Source: Dendrophyllia cribrosa (taxonomy: Eukaryota > Cnidaria > Anthozoa > Scleractinia > Dendrophylliidae). Taken from it: 64,000 bases of DNA. Location of the stretch: the NCBI GenBank assembly GCA_024195265.1, contig JAJLRJ010000006.1, forward strand, positions 9,868,639 to 9,932,638, written 5' to 3'. Under the pieces are notes generated by a model. It saw nothing but the letters and a program-made list of their open reading frames with translations, did not search any database and had not been told where the DNA came from. Positions 53,754 to 64,000 of this stretch are shown here, piece after piece (position 1 is the first letter of the stretch; each line of letters starts with the position of its first letter). Made by a program: the position numbers and the translations under genes.

Positions 53754-54100
53754 GCTTTATTTTGTTAGATACCAATCAGTTAATGCCACTAATAGGAAGG
53801 TCTTGGCAGATTTTTAGAAAGGCTGGACGGACTACCTGGCTTTCCTTTACTCTTGGACCCAGTATTCACCGAGTCACTGCGGGCTGATGGCTGGTCTGCC
53901 AGCTCTTCGAGCAACTTTTAACTGAAATGTACATGTCTTGATGGTGAAAGGATTTTTTTCTGATCTTTATATTTTGAAATACAGGAAGAGATAAGAGTAG
54001 AACCCAACTTCCACTGTCCAGCTCTTATATCAAGAAAACGTTTGAAACAGCTGTCTGACATTTTGCATCTACTATTAAAGAAGTGCTTGTGGAGAGGATC

Positions 54101-55449
54101 GGGATTTTAATCCCTACAATGGGCTATACGGGGATGCTCCGCCCGAAAGGGGTACCTTTTTTAGGGTGGAGGTATATAAAAGGGTACAATTATAATAATT
54201 ATAAAATTTTTATAGCGCTTACATTACAGAGTATCCTTAAACGTTTTACAGTATTAAAAACTATATATATAAAAACAAGACCTTAAAAAAAATTCACTTT
54301 TCTTTCCTAAAATTTAAAAAGTTAAAATCTCATGGTTGTTCATAAGCAAGTCTAAATAAGAATGTCTTAAGAGCAGATTTGAAACAGTCAACACTTGTAC
54401 TCTGCTTGATATCAAACGGCAGGCCATTCCAAATTTTTGGGGCTGCAACCGAGAAAGATCTATCACCAAAAGTCATACACTTGGTTCTTGGGCTGGTTAT
54501 TAGTCCGTACCGCATAACGACCTGTAGTCTTGACTTGGAGAAGCTCAGTTAAGTAGGAGGGGGCCATACCATTAAGAACCTTGTAGACAACAAGAGCAAC
54601 CTTGAATTGTATGCGAAACTTGATGGGCAGCCAGTGTAACTTTATCAGTGTGGGCGTGATGCGATCAAACCGAGGCACCCGACAAATGACTCGAGCAGCA
54701 GCGTTAAGCACTCTCTGTAGCCGATCCATCTGATACTGTGGGATTCCATACAAGAGAGAGTTGCAATAATCTAAGTGAAACGTGACGAAAGCGTGGATCA
54801 GGGTCTTGGTGGATTGATCGGATAGGTATTTCCTGATTTTACGAATGCTATATAAGCCACGAAAAGCCTTGCTACACACTTTGCCAACATGCGTACTCAT
54901 AGTCATAGAACTATCAAACCAGGTACCTAGGTTACGTACTGAGCCAACGGGCTTAATTTCCGAAGTGCCTACTTGAATGGCGCCAATGTTCACTTTAGAC
55001 AGCTGTTGTCTTGACCCAATTATCAGGAACTCAGTCTTTTCGTCGTTGAGTTTCAACTGATGATTAGGCATCCAACCCCTGAGATCTGAAATACAAGCCT
55101 CCATGGCACTGACTGCATCATCCTGTGACATAGAAGATCCCGGCCGAAAGGAAAGATCTACCCTTCTATATACCTCTTTCTCGGATTTCACAAGTGGAAG
55201 TATAGAAAGGGGTAGGGAAAACTGCCATTTAGGTATACAAGTTTATTTCATATCAACTGTATAAGTTTATTTGTATTTATTTCAGGTTATAGTAAAGAGA
55301 TGTAGTCTTTCTTCTGTAGGTATATGAAAGGGGTACCATTTTTTTATGGCAGGTATATGAAAGGGTTACCTTTTCTGTCAAAAACGGTATATAAAATGGT
55401 AAGGGTTTGGGCGGAGCATCTCCGTACAAAACTTTGTTGAGTACCCCCC
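54101..55449. mobile_element. GC-tipped foldback element, copy G, split by a LINE
   Basis: cggggatgctccgcccgaaa at the left and gggcggagcatctccgta, then gagtacccccc, at the right are inverted. Internal ggtatataaaagggta motifs as in the other copies. A LINE fills 54187-55198. Confidence 0.65.
54187..55198 (-). pseudogene. 5'-truncated CR1/jockey-type LINE, frameshifted
   Basis: Minus-strand frame 55191-54463 encodes the reverse transcriptase palm/thumb end: LNDEKTEFLIIGSRQQL, HLDYCNSLLYGIP and LHWLPIKFRIQFK. The FADD catalytic centre lies upstream and was never inserted. A frameshift near 54500 moves the rest (FGDRSFSVAAPKIWNGLPFD) to another frame (54515-54330). Flanks tatataaaagggta (54173-54186) and tatagaaaggggta (55199-55212) may be a 14-bp target duplication, but the host has similar internal repeats. 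Confidence 0.85.
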
Positions 55450-56168
55450 ACGCGTTCGTAAACTCCCCCCTCCCCCTTCCCCCAGAGAGACCCTTTTTTT
55501 GTACCGCCTATCCTTCATTCGACACGAGCAGCCACACGTTTGAGATCGAAAGACAAAAGACGAGAGAGGGTAAGGCAGGGAATAGACCCGCCCTTTCCCC
55601 TCTATATTTTGGCCGTTCGCACAAGACTATCCTAGAGAGCGCTACTAAAATTGGGCCCGATCACAGGATAGCACGAGAGACGTCAAACGTGAGGGATAGG
55701 CTAGCAAATCCACGCTTCTCCCTTTCCGTTAGTTTCTAGCGTCTGCCTTGCAGTTTTCACAACACGTATGTTTGCCTTCGTTTGGCTACCTCGAGTGGCC
55801 ATCAAATGTGAAAGTGGCCAACACATTTTGAGAACTCTCTTATTTTCTCTAGGATAGTCGAGTGAGTAACGTACGTAAAACACACCAGCACGCGAAAATC
55901 GAAAGTCGCGAGCAGCAGGCGAACAGGCGAATGCCGTCATTGCCGCGCGCTCCCGCCTGACGAGTGCCTCGACAACGACCCTCGTTGTCTTGGGATATAG
56001 GAGGACTACGCAAGATACCACCTAGCCGTAAATATTCTCTGTGCATGAAGCTTGCATTGCTAGTAAAACGGCACAGGAAGGTTTTAATCTTGTTCTCAGT
56101 TCCTACTCCTGATAGAAAGTGGGCTACCTTTCTTTAGGGGGGGGAGGGCAACATTAAGAGACCACCAG
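55450..56168. other. Intergenic, no supported gene
   Basis: GC-richer than its surroundings. Overlapping frames of ~106-110 codons occur on both strands (55407-55739, 55701-56021) with no known domain. Probably old repeat sequence. Confidence 0.4.
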
Positions 56169-56176
56169 TCTTTTTG

Positions 56177-56516
56177 CCCGGGGGAGAGGGGGGAAGAGTA
56201 CTCCCGACAATGTAGGATAGCTGTGTGCCGCCAAGGTTCTCAAATCCTGACCCTATTTAAGGGTAGACAATCGAGATTTGATACCTTTTTAAGGCCCAGT
56301 TTTAACAGACCATATCTTTTTCGTTTTGCTCGTTGGGGTGGATACTGCAATTTAGTGACCCTATCTAAGGAATATCAAAAGACCACACTACCAAAAATAC
56401 CAAAAAGTGGTACCCTATTTAAGGACTGAGCACCTAAAAAAACCCTACCCAATCGGGTGGCACATACCTATATAGCGTATATAAGGGAGTACCCCCCCCC
56501 CCCCCCCCCCCCCGGG
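56177..56516. mobile_element. GC-tipped foldback element, copy E, perfect 8-bp duplication
   Basis: Starts cccgggggagaggggggaag and ends gggagtacccc...cccggg. TCTTTTTG flanks both sides (56169-56176 and 56517-56524). 340 bp, no protein. Confidence 0.85.
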
Positions 56517-56912
56517 TCTTTTTGTAAGACGGAGGGTCCTGTCTGAGTTTTACAGTAATTTTGACCATTTCGCTTAGGTTGCTTGGGACTTGACAGAGCG
56601 GTAGGTGATTTTTCGTGCGCGCTCGCTTTATTTCGCTCAAATGTAGGAAATTGTTCAGGATCTGACGGCAATTTTACTTTCTGCCCATTGCTTTCCCATT
56701 GCCCTTGTTGTTGCCCTGGTACTTTTTCTAAGTTTTTTTTTATTCAACTTGGACAGACTGACAAACCTTCGATACTACTAGAAAGACCACCTTCAAATAC
56801 ACTTATGTCCAGAATTTCACGGCACTTCATATTTGACAGAGTTTTTTTTGTCGTTTTCATATTACTTCATATCTGACAGAATTTCGTGTGTTTTGGTAAA
56901 CTTTTATAGGCG

Positions 56913-56951
56913 AGGACACTTTGAGATGCCAGTCATGGAGTAGCCTGCATT
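56913..56951 (+). repeat. Orphan monomer of the XDH intron 10 satellite
   Basis: gaggacactttgagatgcca followed by gtcatggagtagcctgc is a single unit of the satellite at 22713-25315, about 31 kb away. The flanks do not match satellite sequence. Confidence 0.85.
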
Positions 56952-59141
56952 TCTGCACATGTCATCTTCAAATTAGCAAACCAGTTGTAAATCTGAGTGT
57001 TATACCGCGTAGAAGCGGATAGAAAGGTTAGTGAAGGTCGAGATGTTTTTGTCGTGGTACGAAAAACACAGAGTATAGGCATGATTTGCGTACCGCCATA
57101 CAATTCAAAATCTCAAATTCACTGTCATAATATATCTTCGCTTAAGATATAGCGCTCAAGTATATATAAGGTTTTGCTACCCACGAAACGGAGAAAATGC
57201 TCGGTGCCTTTTCACGGCATGAACCCACGTACAACGTTTTTCACATGCAGTTACGTTTTATGACTTTGTATTGACAAACGCTTGAATCATTGTCGTTACA
57301 CTGTGAATTTATCTTATAACTCAACTTTACTGCTGCCATCACTTTTTGACAACATTGTACAACTTATGCATTCAAATTAGCAACTGAAAAGAAGTGATAA
57401 CTGATGAGGAATTTATAGCCGTATAGGTGAAAACAGAATGTTTGAAGTAATAGACTCCTATGAACGGCACTGAACTACATAACGTTGAACATACATAAGG
57501 CGGTTGAATGCCGATTCACAAGTTGTTCGAAATAATATTCAAAATCAGCTGGAGATTATCGAGATAGAATTAAGTAGTGGAATGATTAAACAGTGTGGCG
57601 GTACGACAAAAATTTGGGCATAGTATGTTAGAGGCGACTACCTTTGTGTGAGTCGTTCCGATTAGGTCGTGAGGATGGCAGCTTCTAGTATTTTTCATAA
57701 AAGCCCGGCGGACATGAACCAATTTGACTCTTGCGGAAGTAAACTCAAAATCCTTAAAAACTGACTATAACTACGCTAGTTTGGTTCATGTACCCTCGGG
57801 CTTTTATGAACATGACTTGTCACTTTGGGGCGCCCCGCGTCGCTATTTTGCATACGCCAAGCTGGGAGTTCCCGTCTCTACATGTTCGTGTAGAAGCGTG
57901 GAACAGTGATGAAAAACCCACATAATCTGCCACTATACACTCATAGCCAGCCGGCATCCGATCTGAAGCCATCCTGATCTACAAAGATCACTTTGCTTTG
58001 ATTTGACTTGATTCAGACATACAGAGCGCAGGTAGGTTGGTGTGTTCGTATTCAAATTCAAGGCCTTAAAATTTTTCAGTTTCTTAATTTGTTTGAGCGA
58101 AAATATGAAGGACACTTATGAGAGCGCGCGCGAAAAACGTTTCTAGCATCCGGTCCATCGAGGGATACGATAAAAATACCAGACTTTTATTTGGAATCGC
58201 GGAATCGAAGAGTTTGATTGCCAGTCGGAGTCGACAAAGCTCGAATGATCTCTGAATATTCCAATGAAAGCTTTTCAGCAACGATCAACCAACATGTTCT
58301 TATTTTTCGATTGCAACTATTTATTAGAAAATTTAGGGAAAATTTAAGTGTCGTTTTCTTTTTCTCCTGACATATCAGAATTATGGGAAAACTAGCGTCA
58401 TATCTTCAAATTCTTTAGCTGAATATTTCAGCGCAAGGAATTTAACGGAAGGAATACTTTCCTCCGAATTCCCACTAGAAGCCGTTCTTATTTTAGTAAT
58501 AACATTTTTCCCCCGAAAAGAAAACGTCGGACCAGAATAAATGTAAGGCTAGCTATGTTAAACCGAAAGTTCGACGTGTCATTAAAAAATATATGAGGCG
58601 ACCCGAGCCATCCTCTTCCGCATTCGTTGCACACATTTATTGTTTTTTACTCCGAACCATGAATAATTAGTTTTACATTCAAATATATACACCTAATTGC
58701 AATAACGTTGTCATAGAAAAATGAAAAATGTAAAAACGAAAACTGAAAATGGCCAACGTCTAGTAGATTTATACTAAAACAACTCAGAGATTCTTCGCTC
58801 TTGAATTCTATGCGTGATAGATGATTCGAACTTCACTCTCATTAACAATCACGCGATAGAAATCTCGAGCTCATAATCTAATTGTTAATTAGAAAGTATT
58901 ATGGTTCTATTTAGATAAAATAAAAATTAAGGGGAAAAATAAAAAAATAAGTAGAAACAAAGATACAATATGTTCATTAGTGATGTGTTTATACACCTTC
59001 ACTCCAAATTGGCGGCCATGTATTCTTTTCAGTACTGATTTTCATGTAAATTAGCACCCCTTTGCCTCGTCAGCATGTGCAAAATACAAAAGAATTTCAG
59101 TTTCAAGCAAAAATTAAGCAAAGAGGGCTAATTAACATGCA
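56952..59141. other. Intergenic upstream of the PLA2-like gene
   Basis: AT-rich. The only structure seen is a hairpin at 57694-57810 (ttcataaaagcccggcggac against its inverse). No supported gene. Confidence 0.5.
57694..57810. repeat. Foldback element
   Basis: Arms ttcataaaagcccg..catgaaccaa and ttggttcatg..cgggcttttatgaa, 30 bp each, around a ~58-bp centre. Confidence 0.75.
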
Positions 59142-59148
59142 TATAAAA
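59142..59148 (+). promoter_or_regulatory. TATA box of the PLA2-like gene
   Basis: TATAAAA in an AT-rich context, 132 nt before the ATG at 59280, implying a ~100-nt 5' UTR. Confidence 0.5.
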
Positions 59149-59279
59149 GAATCATAAATTGACCGCAATTTTGAAATAGGATCTATTTAGATACTCCAAT
59201 CAGTGAACGAGATCTACATATTCACAATTTTTAAACTTCTTTCAGTTTCAGTGTCAAACAGACTTTCAACACGGTGAGA

Positions 59280-62200
59280 ATGAAAGCCTCCTTTATATTC
59301 AGCTTGCTTATGTTGGCGTTAACTCTGAATATGGCTATGAGCACCTGTTATGTGAAAAACAATGGGTGTAGCATCCCAGAAGGACTTCCAAGACCCTGGA
59401 TTGACACATTCACTCCTCCCTGCAACAAACACGATGTCTGCTACCAATGTGTCAGCCATATTCCTTTCTATATTAGATTCGATGTGTGTAATTCGTGCCC
59501 ATATACATTACCGAAGTTTGCACGTGCGATCTTTTTTAGTTCTTGAACAAGCGACAAAATCAGAAAGACTATATGTCGCGTTGCCGACGCCAGTTTCCCT
59601 TTCGCATGCTACTATCCTCCCTCAGCATTTCAACACTACGTAGGTACGCCAAAGGAATCGATAAATTAAATTACATGTGTTTTTCTTTACAGATACATCT
59701 ATAATAGGTGATCTCATCCCTTTCGCTAGCCCAAGCGTAAATCTAACTTTGGTCTAATATTACACTTATTTGTTACTCGTTGCGAAGCCGAAGAGTCAAA
59801 AATTCTTTCGCTCTTGATTTCAAGATGGCGGAAAAATCGATCTCTCCGTGTGTCAGTGACTTGAATTGAGAAGCGGAAGGAAGAATTCCAGCGTACAAGT
59901 TTTCAATTTTCAAGACAATGCAAGGCGTTCATGGATGGATAGGACCGTTTGATATTCTGTTCGCCGTTTATTGCTATGGGATTTTTGTTCCGGCAACTGA
60001 GTTTTGCGTTTTATAATAATAAAACTTGCCATTTCAGTTACTGATTGTAGTGTCAACAACAATTACACAACAACAACAATTTTATTCCATTATTAATAAA
60101 ACAATATTTTAAAACATTGGCAACCCGCAGTTGGCATAGCTAATCGAGGCGGGTTGTCAAAAATAACGGAACAAAAATTAACATTAGCTCTTAGTAATAT
60201 GACTGAAATTAACATTAGCTCATAACATGACTGAAAAAAAACTTATTATATATATTATGGTTTACTTTTAAGTAAACCATAATATATATAATATTAAAAT
60301 ATTGTACATTTCAGTTATAGCTACTGCTTCACTATTTTATTCAACAGAATGGGCGAGTCAACATAACTGTCTTCGGCGTCGAAAATTCGAAAGAGGAGAT
60401 CACGAATTTTTTGTTTAAAAGCAGTTCTCGGGAGTCTACGTATTTCAAGCGGAAGGCAATTCCATACTTTTGCTCCAAAAATTGCAAAATGTAGTGATTT
60501 TAGTGTAGTCTTACTTTTTAACATGATTTAAAGCATACGTTTCTCCGTAAAAGCACTTCGAACACTCGGGAATCAATACTCATTGCAATGGATCAAATAA
60601 GACGCCACGAGCTCAAACTGTGTACAGCTTCTTGTTTAATTTCATCTAACTAGTGTATCCAAAAGATAGTAATTGCTGCGGTAAATTTGTTGTAATAATG
60701 CTGTTTTATCGCCTCGCTGGTATTACAGAATTTTCTCTTTCGTTTTTTGAGGGAAAGAAAAGCAAATGTAACCGGGATGAATCGACGAAAACTCCAGCTG
60801 ATAAGACTAATTTTGTTTTGTAATTCACGCATCAAGTTCTTGCAATGTCTGTAGAATATTGTTGAGCAAAGGACGCGTTCACCAGGAGGAAGGTGTGAAA
60901 ATTTAGGTTTAACTTAATTATTGATAATGAATATGTTGCGTTACTAGCTAGCCATATCGTATTCGCATCTCCACGCGCTCAGCTCAGGTTTCGCGTCCCC
61001 ACGCGCTCAGCTCAGTCTCATCGACCGCTGTCGGAGTGATTTCAAAATAAATTTGTCTTTTATTCCGTACAATCTTCGAAAATCTTTGCTATCCAACGGT
61101 CCTATCACCATGCCTCACAGTCCTCGCTCAACTCGCGGTAGTCTTCGACACTTCAGTTCCTATTACGACTGGCACATGTTGGACCAAAATATTACAAATC
61201 TCGCAGTCAACAGCTTGAAGCAGCAAGCGAGGCTATTGTTCGTGGCGCAGTGAATTCTGGCCCAAAATGTGTGCGTGGCGCAGTGAATTCTGGTAAAAAG
61301 CGATCAAATCGAAATTTTTCGTAGCTTATATTTTTTTCTCATATATTTCTCTTTAATCCTGATTATGTTGCTGCTCACTCGCTACGCTCGTTCCGCAGCA
61401 ATGATTCTAGCCTAATTTCGACATAATCCTAGGCCTAGCTAAACTAGAGCAGAAATTGCATGAAGCATTAGAAAAGGCTTAGAGTACCAACGCGTTAAAA
61501 AAAGAAGAGGCATCAACCGTCCGTGAAATGAGCATTGCGTCGACGACAGCGCAAGGGGAAAATAGCGGGGAAATTGTACCATCGCACAGATAATTCAACA
61601 ATTGAGACTGACTGAATGCAGAAAAAGTAGCACGAAATTCAAGTAAATTTTTTTTGCGACAAAGTATAAACCTGTCGCCTGGCCTGTGAAGGAGAGGGTA
61701 CAGTTGCCACTTTATCGCCTGGGTTAAAGTCGCGACTGATGTTTTCGAAAAACCACCTCGTCTCTTACTTTCGCGGCCGCGGTAAGAATTTGAGAAAATT
61801 GCCCAAAATCGGCAGGCTAAATTTTCGAGAGAGTAACTACTAACAAAAGTATCGAATCATCGCAAAATTGATTTACAAAAGTGGGAATTTTGGAAACCAT
61901 CATAGAAGTGTTTCAGTGATATTTGCAATTTGGCGGTCTGTGTGTTATTTGTCCGTAATTCAATTTTGTATTTCTAGCTCTGAAAACTAATGTTCCTTAT
62001 AAACTCTTATTAAGAGTTGTGTTCAACTGTCAAGGTCAGATAAAAGTATAGGATGCAGTACGCTAACCGCTCTATATTAATTTTATGGTAAGCAAGTGGT
62101 AGGTTGACATGTCTTTACTTAACACAGATAAATTTTCGCGAACCTTTGACGTCATGCACAAAAATAACGAACTTAAAACCCGCAAGAGTATTAGCTCTTG

Positions 62201-63500
62201 AAGCGACAACTCCCTGAAAAGACAAAAGTTATTTAACACGTATCCAGTGTTTTTGATAACAGCGTAAGTGTTATTAAATAAAATTTACAGAGCACGTATC
62301 AACAAAATGAGACGTTATTTCCTGTTGGTTAAAACGCTTAAAATTTTCAACAAACTGCTGTTAAAAGACGAATTTTTACCTTACAGTTGAAAGTTTCTCA
62401 GGGGTGGTCGCTATAGCCAAAAACAGCTTTATAAAAAACGCAAACAAACGAAGTAAAAAGTTTATTTGTAATTCCAAAGGTGGCTGTAGTCAACAACAAC
62501 AACAACAACAACAACCTTCATTTGTACTCTTGCCTTACAGAATATAAATAAATAAATAGATAGATAGATAGGGACTCCTTTTATTGCTAGAGAGCTAAAA
62601 TATTCCTCAATTTTATAACTGCAAATAAATAATATTGTCAGTGTATTTTTGATAATCACTTCTTAATTTCGATTAATTACATATCGCACAGATGTCCTTC
62701 TAAGATGTTTGTCCCGAGAGTAAGGTTTTTGAGTAGTTAAGGCTGTAGCCATGTTTGCGCAATTTCCCGCCAACCTGTGCTGATACCTCCTTTAGGGCAA
62801 AGTCAAGTTCAAGACTTTCATGAAATATCTATTTCTGTGTCCCGGATGGTTAAGTCCTTATTTGTCAATCCAGTTGGTACTCTTTAGTTCTCAATGATTG
62901 TGCTTCACTATCAATGCTTACTCCCACCTGTTACTATCTCTGGAAAGGGCGCAAACATGTTACAACACATTAAAAAGTCGCGTGAAAATTGGCTTCTAAG
63001 TTAAGTATGTGAGAGATGTGTTAGATGTCAGTGCTAAACGAAAGAAAACCCAGTGATTACGCACAGCGAAAATAAAGAAGTACGTCACTAAAGTAAAGAA
63101 GAGATTCTCCAGTACCTCTCGTAATCCTACAAGCGAGTCGGCTACATATTTACCAAAGGTTTGTTTTACGAGGATGGCATTCAAGGAAACTGGTTGCGAC
63201 TTACAAGAGTGGTTGTAAGAAGAACTTTACTAGCTACTGTTGTTATTAATTGCTGTCTATAATTTCTCTTTGAAGGGTACGCATTATAACTGGAGTCGGA
63301 AAGAGTGTGATGTTGCCTTCAGATCCGATATGTACACAGCATGCAATAAAAAGAGCGGGTGGTGGCGAAGAAAAAAGTGCAAGTTTTGGGCGCGCATGTA
63401 CTACTTGGCGGTTCGAAAGTTCGGAGGACCTCATTATAAGAATCCCTCGAGATCCTGGTGCAAGAATCGGTGCACTTACCCCAAAGGAAGTCCATACTAA
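59280..63500 (+). CDS. Secreted phospholipase A2-like protein, two exons
   Basis: Probable secreted PLA2-type lipase, which would cleave the sn-2 ester of phospholipids. Such small PLA2s occur in cnidarian venom and digestive secretions, so a toxin or a digestive role is possible. Exons 59280-59450 and 63276-63500 join in frame to 131 residues. Residues 1-~22 form a signal peptide (hydrophobic FIFSLLMLALTL). Exon 1 ends with the Ca2+/catalytic motif CNKHDVCY, containing the His-Asp pair. Exon 2 continues with a Cys-Asp segment (SRKECDVAF) and further Cys expected for disulfides. The layout fits the conodipine/prokaryotic-type PLA2 family rather than group I/II. An upstream GTG at 59274 is not needed. 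The exon 1 donor (GTCAGC) is weak; the acceptor (TTTGAAG) is fair. No other exon is evident in the 3.8-kb intron. Confidence 0.82.
60067..60540 (-). mobile_element. LINE 3' fragment in the PLA2-like intron
   Basis: Minus-strand frame 60524-60321 encodes FAIFGAKVWNCLPLEIRRLP, the conserved end of a CR1/jockey-type reverse transcriptase. The 3' end shows (GTT)n (plus-strand acaacaacaacaa at 60067). A short palindrome ttatatatattatggtttac/gtaaaccataatatatataa lies at 60243-60293. Confidence 0.8.
60950..61310. repeat. Short tandem duplications
   Basis: ccacgcgctcagctcag occurs twice (60970-61017), and gtggcgcagtgaattctgg occurs twice (61241-61293). No coding function seen; the 66-codon frame across them is unsupported. 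Confidence 0.6.
61400..62460. other. PLA2-like intron, nothing recognised
   Basis: No coding, RNA or clear repeat signal. Confidence 0.4.
62490..62570. repeat. (CAA)n and (ATAA/ATAG)n microsatellites
   Basis: caacaacaacaacaacaaca at 62491-62515 and aataaataaatagatagata at 62545-62570. The first may mark another minus-strand LINE 3' end. Confidence 0.85.
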
Positions 63501-63548
63501 AAACACAGTGGCTGAGGACCTACAAAAATGAAGATAATCACATCAGAA

Positions 63549-63554
63549 AATAAA
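63549..63554 (+). terminator. Polyadenylation signal of the PLA2-like gene
   Basis: AATAAA 49 nt after the stop codon at 63498-63500. Confidence 0.7.
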
Positions 63555-63559
63555 TCTGA

Positions 63560-64000
63560 TTGTTGGATTTAAAACAAAGTTGTCTAGCTGATAGTCAGGA
63601 AATAAAAAAAAACTTGTGCAGTATACGACTTTATGGTTGGCTAGGTTTTACCATTGGCGATTAGTGACACGCAAATCATGCGATCAGTCAGTGATTTCAG
63701 AGTATAACTACCCCACTCATTCACCGCTAAGTTCGTTGAACGCTTATGCTATGTTTGCTTCAAGTGCAAAGGGATAACACATACTTCAACACCCCCCTCC
63801 CCCCACCCAACCCAAAACAGTTATTCTAGGGGCAGGTTCTATCACTGTTCTATTGATTGACTGAAATAAAACCAGCACTAATGAGACTATGTACAGCACA
63901 AATATCATGTTATCGTTCTTCCTTCCTAAAAAGATAGCATATCTCGGAGTGTACACTTAACATCACTCGCTATTACCAGTGGTAGATGTGGTAGGGTGGA
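63560..64000. other. Right edge, nothing recognised
   Basis: No supported gene; a short C-rich run lies at 63790-63808. Confidence 0.4.

Noticed and set aside
55407..56021. Two overlapping ~108-codon frames on opposite strands
   Set aside because: No domain and mutually exclusive; likely decayed repeat.

Overview
The window looks like nuclear DNA of an anthozoan cnidarian, most likely a stony coral. The reasons are a many-exon animal gene with GT-AG introns, an intronless C/EBP-type bZIP gene, a small secreted phospholipase A2-like gene of a kind common in cnidarians, and a very dense mixture of miniature inverted-repeat elements, tRNA-derived SINEs, LINE tails and satellites. The species cannot be named from this sequence alone.

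Three protein-coding genes are supported. (1) On the minus strand from 36350 leftwards to the window edge lies xanthine dehydrogenase (XDH). I placed 32 exons that join into 1106 codons without a frame break if one odd junction is accepted; the last ~240 residues lie off the left edge. Both 2Fe-2S sites, the FAD site and the molybdopterin site are recognisable, and the Glu and Arg that separate XDH from aldehyde oxidase are kept. (2) On the plus strand at 44216-44950 is an intronless C/EBP transcription factor, preceded by 50 sense codons open in the same frame but without an ATG. (3) On the plus strand at 59280-63500 is a two-exon secreted PLA2-like gene. No functional link between the three genes is evident.

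Layout: 1-2343 is repeats and long-TIR elements inside the XDH 3' part; 2344-36350 is XDH, whose introns hold a MITE-like 28-bp minisatellite, a tRNA-like 71-bp tandem array split by a hAT relic, paired Harbinger-type MITEs, nested TIR elements, LINE tails, a ~730-bp polypyrimidine tract and a 2.6-kb satellite of ~43-bp units. 36351-43800 is intergenic with foldback and long-TIR elements; 43830-45055 is the C/EBP locus; 45100-59100 is a gene desert with LINE insertions and GC-tipped foldback elements; 59142-63554 is the PLA2-like gene.

The observations most worth follow-up are: a family of palindromic elements with CCCGGGGG-type tips (some copies with 7-8 bp target duplications); several hammerhead-ribozyme-like motifs; a U12-type intron in XDH followed by an intron that resists GT-AG annotation; a minisatellite whose unit matches a MITE interior; and the in-frame extension before the C/EBP ATG.
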